The notes beneath the pieces were generated by a model that was not told the DNA's origin, did no database searches, and worked only from the letters and a program-made list of their open reading frames with translations. DNA of 64,000 nucleotides from Desulfitobacterium sp050251735 (GTDB lineage: Bacteria; Bacillota; Desulfitobacteriia; Desulfitobacteriales; Desulfitobacteriaceae), in assembly GCA_050251735.1 (NCBI GenBank), contig JBFWMF010000006.1, forward strand, positions 80,590-144,589. Direction: 5' to 3'. Positions within the stretch are counted from its first letter, which is position 1. Every line of letters begins with the position of its first letter. The translations under genes were made by a program, and so were the position numbers. Positions 41,400-49,286 of the stretch are shown piece by piece.

Positions 41400-42764
41400 A
41401 TGAAGAAAGTCCTAGTAGTTGATGACGAAGCGAATATGCGGTGGGCCTTAGAAAAGGCACTGCTCAAGGAAGGGTATGAGGTTTTAACTGCCGCGAATGG
41501 CCAAACTGCTCTCGATGCGATCCTTTCCGAACGCCCCGATTTGGTTTTGCTTGATTTTAAAATGTCTAAGGTTAATGGTATCGAGGTTTTGAGAGAAATA
41601 ACAAGTTTTACTCCTCAACTTATAGTCATTATGATGACCGCCCATGGGAACACGGCTATTGCTGTTGAGGCCATGAAGCTTGGCGCCTATGACTATATCA
41701 TGAAGCCATTTGATATTGATGAACTGCTTTTAACAGTTGAGAAGGCGTTTGAGTTAAGGGATCTACGCCAACAAGTGAATTCACCTAAACAGGAGGTTAT
41801 GGAACAACAGGGCTGGGAGCAAATGGTTGGGCAGAGCGCACCGATGAGATCTGTGTTAAATTTAGTCAAAAGGGTAGCCCCCACCTCAGCCACTGTACTT
41901 CTCCAAGGAGAGTCAGGGACGGGCAAAGAACTTGTGGCTCATGCAATCTACTCATTGAGCTCACGCTGGGAAGGTCCACTGATTCGGGTCAATTGCGCTG
42001 CACTTCCGGAATCCCTAATGGAAAGTGAGTTGTTCGGGCATGAAAAAGGAGCTTTTACAGGAGCACATGCCCGCAAAGCAGGTCGATTTGAGTTAGCTGA
42101 TGGGGGGACGCTTTTCCTGGATGAGATCGGCGAGCTCTCTCTTGGGGTACAGGCTAAGCTCTTAAGAGTCCTCCAAGAGCGTACCTTCGAAAGGGTTGGA
42201 GGTGTAAAAACCCTTAAGGTGGACGTAAGAATTATTGCAGCAACCAACAAAGATCTTCTAGAGGAAATAAAAGATGGGCGATTTCGGGAAGATTTATTTT
42301 ATCGCTTGAGTGTATTTCCCATCAATCTTCCACCCTTGAGGGAACGGATAGAGGATATTCCGCTCTTAGCACAGCATTTTCTTGAAAAGTTAAGTCTCAA
42401 TGGAGAAACGAAAAGATTTAGGGAAGAAGTAATAGAGCGGTTTAAACACTATGATTGGCCTGGAAATGTACGTGAACTTCAAAATATCATTGAACGGATG
42501 GTTATCCTTTGTCCATATCAGGAAATCGGAGTGGAGTGGATACCTGATTTGTTCATGAAAGGAACTCAAGGGAAGGGTGCTCAAGCATTTACCTTGCCTT
42601 CAGAAGGGATATCTCTCGAAGAATTAGAAAAAACACTTTTGGAACAGGCATTAGAGCGAGCAGATGGAAACCAAACTCATGCTGCACAACTTCTAGGATT
42701 ATCTCGTCATGCTTATCTATACCGATTAGAAAAATACGGAATTGACCGGAAAAATAGGAGGTAG
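41400..42764 (+). CDS. NtrC-type sigma-54 response regulator
   Basis: This 454-residue regulator has a receiver domain (VVDDEANMRWALEKAL; phosphoacceptor in LVLLDFKMSKVNG; MKPFDIDELL), an AAA+ domain (GESGTGKELVAHAI, GAFTGAHARKAGRF, TLFLDEIGEL) with the intact sigma-54 loop GAFTGA, and a Fis-type HTH (DGNQTHAAQLLGLSRHAYLYRL). It starts at ATG 41400 with TTGGAGG upstream. The kinase gene follows after 5 nt. Sigma-54 promoters flank the pair at 39267 and 44029. Confidence 0.94.
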   Translation: MKKVLVVDDEANMRWALEKALLKEGYEVLTAANGQTALDAILSERPDLVLLDFKMSKVNGIEVLREITSFTPQLIVIMMTAHGNTAIAVEAMKLGAYDYIMKPFDIDELLLTVEKAFELRDLRQQVNSPKQEVMEQQGWEQMVGQSAPMRSVLNLVKRVAPTSATVLLQGESGTGKELVAHAIYSLSSRWEGPLIRVNCAALPESLMESELFGHEKGAFTGAHARKAGRFELADGGTLFLDEIGELSLGVQAKLLRVLQERTFERVGGVKTLKVDVRIIAATNKDLLEEIKDGRFREDLFYRLSVFPINLPPLRERIEDIPLLAQHFLEKLSLNGETKRFREEVIERFKHYDWPGNVRELQNIIERMVILCPYQEIGVEWIPDLFMKGTQGKGAQAFTLPSEGISLEELEKTLLEQALERADGNQTHAAQLLGLSRHAYLYRLEKYGIDRKNRR

Positions 42765-42769
42765 CTATC

Positions 42770-43897
42770 GTGCTGAAGAGGCTCAGGCTAGTAAGAGTTC
42801 CACTGAGGGCTATTCTCGATATGCTAATTATTACCGGACTTATTATCATTTTGACTGTGATTCACTACACGAGGTATAACTATTCAGTTGATTATCATCT
42901 ATTGCTCCAATTTGGCTACTATATACCAGTTATTTATGCAGCAATCCGCTTTGGGCCTCCTGGAGGTATTGGGAGTGGGTTGATTATTACTGCTTTGTAT
43001 CTATTGGTAATGACTGATTTCCAAATGTTGATGGGCAAAGAGGCTAAATATACACAATGGATTGAAATTGCTTTAATCAATGGTTTTGGTTGGTTTACAG
43101 GATTTCTAGTTCAACAGGAACGGAAAGCCAATCGGAATTTAATAATTGCCTTAGAGACGAAGGAAGATTTGTTAAAGAAGTTAGAGGTTGAGGCCCAAGA
43201 ACGTCTGCGGCTTGAAGCGGAAGTTCGACGCAACGAACGATTGACTGCGTTAGGGCAACTAACTGCAGGTTTAGCCCATGAAATTCGTAATCCATTAGGG
43301 ATAATACGTGTGACAACTCAACTCCTTGCTAAAGAAAAAACAGAGGATCTAGTGGTCTCTGAATACTGTCGAGTTTTGCAAGAAGAAACAAACCGTCTGA
43401 ACAGATTGCTTACAAATTTTCTGAACTTTGCTCGGCCAAAAGCACCTGAAGGGCAATTAATAAGTCTGGGTACATTGGTCCAAGAAAGTGCAGAATTAGC
43501 AAAGCCTATGCTTGAAGAAGTAGGGCTAGTGCTTGAACTAAGGTTGAGCGAGGCTGCCAATATTACGGTAAAAGTAGATAGAGATCAGATGAAGCAAGTT
43601 ATCCTCAATTTACTTATTAATGCTTTAGATGCTCAAAAAGGGTTGCGAGGGAAAAACATTATAATTGAAGGGATCCAACAACCAGGATGGGCTGGCTTTG
43701 CAATTATTGATCAGGGTCTCGGTATCTCTAGTGAAACTATAAGCAATATGTTTAATCCCTTTTTCACGACAAAAGAAACTGGGACGGGATTAGGTTTATC
43801 AATCGTATATCGGATTGTCGAACAACATCAAGGACGGATTGCTTTGAGTAATACGTCATCAGGTGGAGTGCGGGCTGAGGTATTATTGCCTCTCTAA
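42770..43897 (+). CDS. Membrane sensor histidine kinase (NtrB/ZraS-like)
   Basis: This 375-residue kinase has three or four N-terminal TM helices (about 20-110) with almost no outside domain, a coiled coil (about 115-155), the H-box LTAGLAHEIRNPLGIIRV, and ATPase boxes (LNLLINALDAQ, DQGLGISSETI, GTGLGLSIVYRIV). Sensing is probably inside the membrane or at the quinone level. It starts at GTG 42770 (GGAGGTAG upstream), 5 nt after the regulator gene. Confidence 0.92.
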   Translation: MLKRLRLVRVPLRAILDMLIITGLIIILTVIHYTRYNYSVDYHLLLQFGYYIPVIYAAIRFGPPGGIGSGLIITALYLLVMTDFQMLMGKEAKYTQWIEIALINGFGWFTGFLVQQERKANRNLIIALETKEDLLKKLEVEAQERLRLEAEVRRNERLTALGQLTAGLAHEIRNPLGIIRVTTQLLAKEKTEDLVVSEYCRVLQEETNRLNRLLTNFLNFARPKAPEGQLISLGTLVQESAELAKPMLEEVGLVLELRLSEAANITVKVDRDQMKQVILNLLINALDAQKGLRGKNIIIEGIQQPGWAGFAIIDQGLGISSETISNMFNPFFTTKETGTGLGLSIVYRIVEQHQGRIALSNTSSGGVRAEVLLPL

Positions 43898-43933
43898 AGA
43901 GTGGAAGGGAACGTTATTGTAGGATATCCAACA

Positions 43934-43961
43934 TGAAGGTGTGTCAAATGGCACACCTTCA
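43934..43961 (+). terminator. Hairpin after the kinase gene
   Basis: TGAAGGTGTG/CACACCTTCA perfect stem followed by TTTACTTATTT. It is about 70 bp upstream of the next sigma-54 promoter, so it could also be an activator site. Confidence 0.65.
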
Positions 43962-44028
43962 TTTACTTATTTAAAGGATAATTGCCAACAAAGCCTTGAA
44001 ACACATGAAATCAGTATTTCAATCGAAG

Positions 44029-44046
44029 TTGGTATGAATTTTGCAT
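44029..44046 (+). promoter_or_regulatory. Sigma-54 promoter of the 44093 membrane protein gene
   Basis: TTGGTATGAATTTTGCAT: GG at 44031-44032, GC at 44043-44044 (12-bp step). TGCCAA occurs 48 bp upstream of the GG, the same distance as at the 39267 promoter. Confidence 0.78.
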
Positions 44047-44092
44047 TATATCCTTTACATGGGGTTCGAAAATTTTTTGGAGGTGTCCACGC

Positions 44093-44596
44093 ATGGGATC
44101 GATGACGCATTATATGGAGCTTTTAGCATCTAATCAACCATGGAATTTGTTAATCTTTATGGCAGTTCCAGTAATCTGTGCAGAGACTTTGGCAATAACT
44201 GAACTAATAATCTTATTCACTCGAAATTTTAAAGGCACTGCACGAAAAATCAATAAGGGTACAGGAATTTTTGCAGGCATATACTTTCTGGGAATCTTCT
44301 TATATCTTTTTACTACAGCCGTAATTCCGATTACTACAGGTGGAGAATGGAGAGGCTTTGCTGACGTCGTCGCCGTTGGATTTTATTTGCTTGGGGTTGT
44401 TCCGTTGGGTGGGCTTGCTTTACTAGAGCTCGGGCTACTGGGAAAAAATCGCACACCTGAGCAAGAATTAGCACTCCATGCTACATTAGTGGGTATATTT
44501 CTCGTTATAGCTCATGTCGCTATGATCTTCGGTATGCTAGATCCACATCTCTTCATTACGGATTTGACTCAAGGGATGCCAGGAATGAAAATGTAA
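44093..44596 (+). CDS. Hypothetical multi-TM membrane protein with Met-rich tail
   Basis: This 167-residue protein has about four or five TM helices (about 18-40, 57-80, 87-110, 112-120, 132-150) and a short tail MPGMKM. Residues such as CAE in TM1 and His in TM5 (LVIAHVAMIFGMLDPHLF) could bind metal or heme. No family is assigned. It is driven by a sigma-54 promoter and lies directly after the two-component pair. Confidence 0.65.
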   Translation: MGSMTHYMELLASNQPWNLLIFMAVPVICAETLAITELIILFTRNFKGTARKINKGTGIFAGIYFLGIFLYLFTTAVIPITTGGEWRGFADVVAVGFYLLGVVPLGGLALLELGLLGKNRTPEQELALHATLVGIFLVIAHVAMIFGMLDPHLFITDLTQGMPGMKM

Positions 44597-44622
44597 AGAA
44601 AACTTAATAGTATCGAACCCCT

Positions 44623-44664
44623 GTGCTCTCCAAGTTAAGAAACAACCTGGTGGGCACGTTTTTT
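44623..44664 (+). terminator. Terminator after the 44093 gene, related to the one at 12897
   Basis: GTGCTCTCCAAGTT pairs with AACCTGGTGGGCAC, then GTTTTTTATCC. CCAAGTT, AAACAACCTGG and TATCCAT are shared with the 12897 terminator. Confidence 0.75.
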
Positions 44665-44806
44665 ATCCATTTGGAAGACTCTATCGGGCAAAAGAAAGAG
44701 GGTTATTGCAAACGGTGGAATAATCCGAGACCTTAACTAAGAATGTCCCTGAGAATCTAAAGGATGAGGAAAACTGGTACCATCTTGAGTGGATAAGTCA
44801 ACTAAG

Positions 44807-44834
44807 CCTCAGATGGAGGAAAACTCCATCTGAA
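44807..44834 (-). terminator. Terminator of tcdA
   Basis: CTCAGATGGAG/CTCCATCTGAAG stem. A partial copy of its sequence is at 37994, and a related stem is at 28402. Confidence 0.7.
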
Positions 44835-44855
44835 GCAAGTTTCCTATATCCATGA

Positions 44856-45626
44856 CTAATCACTAACACGTTCACAATCTGCGATTAGATCATTAACTAC
44901 TTGCCCCGCCATGAGAAGTCCAGATACTGGTGGCACGAAGGAAATGCTGCCGGGTATTTGCCGTTTTATTGCGCAATGAGCATCTCCTCCTGGGCAAACG
45001 CAGTTATTCCGGCAATCAGCTTCGGTAGGTAGTGGAGTAAGGGGGAGATCCGGAGAATAAACTACTTTGATCCCTTTGGTTATGCCTTCCTTACGCAGTA
45101 ATTTCCGCACAGCTTTCGCCAGAGGGTCACCACTGGTTTTGGATATATCTGTGATCCGATAGTTCTCAGCGGAGAGGCGATTACCAGCGCCCATACTGGA
45201 GATGAGGGGAATACTTCTACGGATACATTCTTTGGCCAAAGTGACTTTACCTGAGACAGTATCTATGGCATCCACTACATAGTCAGGCTTGCTGCCTAGG
45301 AAGCTTTCCGCATTTTCGGCAGAAAAGAACTCTTTGATGGCTTCCACCTTCGCTTTAGGGTTAATGTCTAGAATTCGGGCTTTCATAACTTCAACCTTGG
45401 GTTTGCCTATAGTCGAGTAGAGGGCATGAAGCTGACGGTTGATATTAGTCAAACAAATCTCGTCATAGTCCACTAGAATTAAATGGCCTACACCAGCCCG
45501 TGCCAGTGCTTCAGCCGTATACGATCCCACACCGCCAATACCAAAAATTATTACGGTGCTTTCGCTAAGTTTCTTCAAAGCAGGTTTGCCTATAAGAATT
45601 TCGGTTCTCGAAAATTTATGTTGCAT
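44856..45626 (-). CDS. tcdA: tRNA threonylcarbamoyladenosine dehydratase
   Basis: This 256-residue E1-like (ThiF/MoeB) enzyme closes t6A37 to its cyclic form in an ATP-dependent step. The nucleotide site is IFGIGGVGSYTAEALARAGVGHL, followed by VDYDEICLTNINRQ. Cysteines in CRNNCVCPGGDAHC match the TcdA branch. The tail (VPPVSGLLMAGQVVNDL) is conserved. The tsaE-B-D genes for t6A itself are 14 kb downstream. Confidence 0.92.
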   Translation of the reverse strand: MQHKFSRTEILIGKPALKKLSESTVIIFGIGGVGSYTAEALARAGVGHLILVDYDEICLTNINRQLHALYSTIGKPKVEVMKARILDINPKAKVEAIKEFFSAENAESFLGSKPDYVVDAIDTVSGKVTLAKECIRRSIPLISSMGAGNRLSAENYRITDISKTSGDPLAKAVRKLLRKEGITKGIKVVYSPDLPLTPLPTEADCRNNCVCPGGDAHCAIKRQIPGSISFVPPVSGLLMAGQVVNDLIADCERVSD

Positions 45627-45906
45627 GAGTGAAACCTCCTAAATTGATGCGTAATTCAAACGACGTAGTCGAAAATCAGTATATCATGACAGACAGACTA
45701 AATAAAATCCATGTTTTTCTGTGCGGATCAATAGTTCTTCTTGATTTTGCTGGCAGGATACTTCTTTGTTGCACAGCATGGATTAGAGCAGACAATGGAG
45801 CAATACTTTCATTACTTGCTTCAAAGCGTTATAACAATTAGAGTATAATGAATAGGGTTTGGAAGTGGAGGTTAATGACTGTATAGCGTGAACAGGAGGA
45901 ATATCT

Positions 45907-46566
45907 GTGACACCAAAATCAGCACTGTTATTTGGGGCCAGTGGCTTGGTGGGAAGTGAACTGCTTAAGCAATTATTAAATAGCTCAGAATATGAGAAGG
46001 TTATCATCTTCGTTAGAAAATCCCTTGAATTAAAACATCCTATATTAGAAGAGGTAGTGCTAGAATTTGATGATCTAGCTCAATATAAGGCTTGTTTCGA
46101 TGTTAACGATGTGTTCTGTTGTTTAGGAACAACTATTAAGAAAGCCGGAACTCAAGAGGCCTTCAGAAAAGTTGATGTTGAATACCCATTGGAAATAGCC
46201 CGCCTAGCCAAGGAAATGGGAGCTGAAAAGTTTCTCGTGATTAGTTCGATGGGGGCAAATCCTCGATCTAGGGTGTTCTACTCCCGCATGAAAGGCCTTC
46301 TTGAGCAAGAGCTTAAGAAAGTAGGGATTGCTTCTCTTCATATCTTTCGACCCTCTTTGCTACTGGGGGATAGAAGAGAATTTCGATTGGGTGAATCAGT
46401 GTCGGCAACCCTTAGTAAAAGATTGCCCTTCCTCTTTGCTGGGCCCCTTAGCAAGTATAAACCAATTGGTGGAGAAACTGTGGCTCAGGGGATGATTTTG
46501 GCAGCTCAGAGTGGGGCAGAAGGTGTTTTCATCCGCGAGTCTCATGAAATAGAGGAAATGAGGTAA
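45907..46566 (+). CDS. NAD(P)-binding oxidoreductase (HTATIP2/YbjT-like atypical SDR)
   Basis: This 219-residue Rossmann protein has LLFGASGLVGSELLKQLL at the N terminus, FCCLGTTIKKAG and VDVEYPLEIARLAKEMGAEKFLVISSMGA, as in HTATIP2-like NAD(P)H-binding proteins. Substrate unknown. It starts at GTG 45907 with AGGAGG upstream and may be followed in one transcript by the DUF2809 gene 23 nt later. Confidence 0.85.
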   Translation: MTPKSALLFGASGLVGSELLKQLLNSSEYEKVIIFVRKSLELKHPILEEVVLEFDDLAQYKACFDVNDVFCCLGTTIKKAGTQEAFRKVDVEYPLEIARLAKEMGAEKFLVISSMGANPRSRVFYSRMKGLLEQELKKVGIASLHIFRPSLLLGDRREFRLGESVSATLSKRLPFLFAGPLSKYKPIGGETVAQGMILAAQSGAEGVFIRESHEIEEMR

Positions 46567-46589
46567 GTGAGGCAAGTGAGGATAGAACA

Positions 46590-46976
46590 ATGGTAGACAA
46601 AAGGAATAGATGGACTTATCTTGCTCTAGTAGTGATGACCATGATACTTGGCCTAAGTAGTCGGCAATTTTCAGGGTATTTTCCCAGTTGGATTAATCTC
46701 TTTCTGGGTGATATGCTATGGGCGCTCATGGTTTTCTTCGTATTTGCATTTATATTTAGAGCAAAAGAAACCCGCTGGATTGCCCTAATGGCGCTGCTTT
46801 TTTCTTATGGAATCGAAGTCAGTCAGCTTTATCATGCAACGTGGATTGATGCCCTAAGGCAAACCACTCTAGGCGGTTTAGTATTGGGGTATGGGTTTCT
46901 CTGGAGGGATTTAGTGTCTTATGCCATGGGGATTGGGATAGGAGCATTGGTGGATCAAGAAATACTCTATAAATAA
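46590..46976 (+). CDS. DUF2809-family membrane protein
   Basis: This 128-residue protein has four predicted TM helices. Family-like features are LGLSSRQFSGYFPSWINLFLGDMLWALMVF and FSYGIEVSQLYHATWIDALRQTTLGGLVLG with FLWRDLVSYAMGI. Function unknown. It follows the Rossmann protein gene closely. Confidence 0.82.
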   Translation: MVDKRNRWTYLALVVMTMILGLSSRQFSGYFPSWINLFLGDMLWALMVFFVFAFIFRAKETRWIALMALLFSYGIEVSQLYHATWIDALRQTTLGGLVLGYGFLWRDLVSYAMGIGIGALVDQEILYK

Positions 46977-47042
46977 CTCGATGTGAAAAATTTAATTTTG
47001 GATAATGGACCAACAAAATGCTACACTTACCTATGGGGGTGA

Positions 47043-47705
47043 ATGCATTTGTCATGGTTAGAATTTAGAAATGTGTGCTTTGAAAACGATGGTGCCAAGA
47101 TCTTAAGAGACCTATCGGTGACCATTGAAGAAGGAGACTTTATTTCTATTGTTGGGCAATCGGGTAGTGGTAAGAGCACCTTCCTAAAACTCTGTAGTCA
47201 TCTAATCAGTCCTACCCAGGGGGATATTCTTTTTAAGAACCAAAGTCTTTTTGCATATAACTCCACAGAATTGAGGAAAAGTATCGCCTATTGCTTCCAG
47301 ATTCCCTATCTTTTTGGAGATACAGTTATGGAAAATTTGTCCTTCCCCTTTACGATCAGGAATCTAAAATTTGATCAAGAAAGAGTGCAGGAATTGTTTT
47401 CTTTGTTCCAAATGCCCCAGAACTATTTAAATAAAGGGGTGAAAAATCTCTCGGGAGGAGAGAAACAGCGGATTGCTCTTTTAAGAAGCTTGATTTTCAT
47501 CCCAGAAGTATTGCTCTTGGACGAAGTGACATCAGCTTTGGATAGTGAGAATACGGCTATTGTGGAAAAGGTGATTTCACAATACCATGAAAAAGGTTTA
47601 ACTATCTTGTGGATTACTCATAACTTAGAACAGAGCCGTAAGTATGCTAATAGATTATTGACTTTGGAAGCGGGTAAAATTAAAGGATGGGAGGTTATAC
47701 GATGA
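47043..47705 (+). CDS. fetA: ABC transporter ATP-binding protein, FetA-like
   Basis: This 220-residue ATPase has Walker A GQSGSGKST, signature LSGGEKQRIALLRSL and Walker B LLLDEVTSALD. Its partner downstream is FetB, and the pair is known in other bacteria to lower internal iron. ATG 47043 follows GGGGGTGA. It overlaps fetB by 4 nt. Confidence 0.88.
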   Translation: MHLSWLEFRNVCFENDGAKILRDLSVTIEEGDFISIVGQSGSGKSTFLKLCSHLISPTQGDILFKNQSLFAYNSTELRKSIAYCFQIPYLFGDTVMENLSFPFTIRNLKFDQERVQELFSLFQMPQNYLNKGVKNLSGGEKQRIALLRSLIFIPEVLLLDEVTSALDSENTAIVEKVISQYHEKGLTILWITHNLEQSRKYANRLLTLEAGKIKGWEVIR

Positions 47706-48466
47706 ATGGCTCTGATTCCATCACCATAACCTCCTTGCTTTTAGCTTCGTCCTTGGTTTTGGTGTCCCTATTCTTCTCATATTGGCAAAAGCTCAATTTG
47801 GAGAAGGAGACCGTCATTAGCGTCATTCGAGCGGTAGTTCAGCTTGTGGCGGTGGGGTTTGTACTAGAGTATATTTTTGGGTTGCATAATCCTATCTTTA
47901 CCACCCTTTTACTGCTCTTTATGATTTTAAATGCGGCCTATAATGCGGCGAAAAGGGGCAGAGAGGTCAAGAATGGTTTTCTAATCTCCTTTGTATCCAT
48001 TGCAGCGGGGACTATTGTGACCTTAGCAGTCCTAACGTTATCGAAAACTCTCAAATATGAACCCTACCAAATGATCCCCGTGGGTGGTATGATTATCAGC
48101 AACTCCATGGTTGCTTTAGGATTGTGTTATAAACAATTGGTCTCAAACTTTAAAGCGAGACGGGAAGAAGTGGAGACAAAGCTTTCCTTAGGTGCTGATA
48201 TCCTGCCGTCCTCCATTGAAATCATCCGAGATGCTACCAAGACCGGGATGCTTCCCACCATTGATTCCGCAAAGACCTTAGGGATTGTGTCATTGCCAGG
48301 GATGATGACTGGGTTGATTTTGGCGGGGGCACCGCCTATGGAAGCGATTAAGTATCAGATTATGGTGACATTCATGTTGCTTTCCACCACATCCATTTCC
48401 TCGTTCATGGCTTGTTATTTATCTTATCGGGGGTTTTTTAACGAGAGAAAGCAGCTAATGTTGTGA
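47702..48466 (+). CDS. fetB: FetB-family ABC permease (iron export/metal resistance)
   Basis: This 254-residue protein of the UPF0014/FetB family has about seven TM helices. Typical motifs are RAVVQLVAVGFVLEYIFG, NAAYNAAKRG, MIPVGGMIISNSMVALG and the core TLGIVSLPGMMTGLILAG. ATG 47702 (ATGA overlap) is chosen over 47687, because GGAGG lies between them. A 34-bp relic of the same core sequence is at 52028. Confidence 0.9.
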   Translation: MNGSDSITITSLLLASSLVLVSLFFSYWQKLNLEKETVISVIRAVVQLVAVGFVLEYIFGLHNPIFTTLLLLFMILNAAYNAAKRGREVKNGFLISFVSIAAGTIVTLAVLTLSKTLKYEPYQMIPVGGMIISNSMVALGLCYKQLVSNFKARREEVETKLSLGADILPSSIEIIRDATKTGMLPTIDSAKTLGIVSLPGMMTGLILAGAPPMEAIKYQIMVTFMLLSTTSISSFMACYLSYRGFFNERKQLML

Positions 48467-48541
48467 GCAAGCTGCTTTCAATACAATGGTGGGTTTTTAG
48501 ATAATCGAGAATATCGGGATTAACTGAGGAGAGAAATTGAG

Positions 48542-49210
48542 ATGAGTTACATAAAAAGGATTATATATTTATTATTTGGTACTTCTTTATTATCCGTGGG
48601 TATTGTCATGACGATGCAGGCGAATTTGGGCTATGCTCCTTGGGATGTATTCCATCGGGGTATTTCCGATACGATTGGCATGTCCATCGGGAATGTCTCC
48701 ATTGTGGCGAGCATCATAATCTGTGTCATTGTTGTGCTGCTAGGGGAGAAGTTGGGCTTTGGGACCCTAGTTAATATTTTTGTCATTGGCATTTTTATGG
48801 ATTTACTATTATCTTTTGAAATCATCCCTGAGATGCAGAGCTTTGTATCAGGGCTTATTATGCTGATTGTTGGACTTTTTGTTTGTGCCTATTCTTCCTA
48901 TCTCTACATTGCCTCGGGTTTCGGTGCGGGGCCTAGGGATAGTTTGATGGTTGCCTTGGAACGCTTAACCAAATTATCGGTTGGAATGTGTCGTGGGACC
49001 ATTGAGGTATTGGTATGCTTAATAGGGTGGATTTTAGGGGGACCCGTCGGGATAGGTACAATTATATCTGCTTTTGGAATAGGTATCTGTGTACAGATCA
49101 TCTTTTCTTGGGTGAAATTCGATGCGACTTCTGTAAAACATGAGACGCTTAATGAAACCATTAAGAATTTTAGAGCATATTTTAAGAGAACGATTAAGGA
49201 AGATGTGTAG
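48542..49210 (+). CDS. YczE/YitT-type membrane protein
   Basis: This 222-residue protein has about five TM helices and the YczE-like repeats GIVMTMQANLGYAPWDVFHRGIS and ASGFGAGPRDSLMVALERLT. Function not established; some relatives affect peptide antibiotic production or act as possible transporters. GAGGAGAG precedes the ATG. It follows fetB by 75 nt. Confidence 0.82.
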   Translation: MSYIKRIIYLLFGTSLLSVGIVMTMQANLGYAPWDVFHRGISDTIGMSIGNVSIVASIIICVIVVLLGEKLGFGTLVNIFVIGIFMDLLLSFEIIPEMQSFVSGLIMLIVGLFVCAYSSYLYIASGFGAGPRDSLMVALERLTKLSVGMCRGTIEVLVCLIGWILGGPVGIGTIISAFGIGICVQIIFSWVKFDATSVKHETLNETIKNFRAYFKRTIKEDV

Positions 49211-49211
49211 C

Positions 49212-49268
49212 AAAAAAGGGTTCATGAGACTGGAGAGGTTTACCAATCACGTGAACCCTTCTTTATTT
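49212..49268. terminator. Bidirectional terminator
   Basis: AAGGGTTCA pairs with TGAACCCTT across a 26-nt loop; A run before and T-rich tract after. It separates convergent genes. Confidence 0.75.
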
Positions 49269-49286
49269 TTCAACGAAAATCTAAAC

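Noticed and set aside
39253..43950. AGGTGTGTC shared upstream of the two sigma-54 promoters as an activator site
   Set aside because: Its distance to the promoters differs widely (next to one, about 95 bp from the other), and one copy is part of a hairpin that looks like a terminator.
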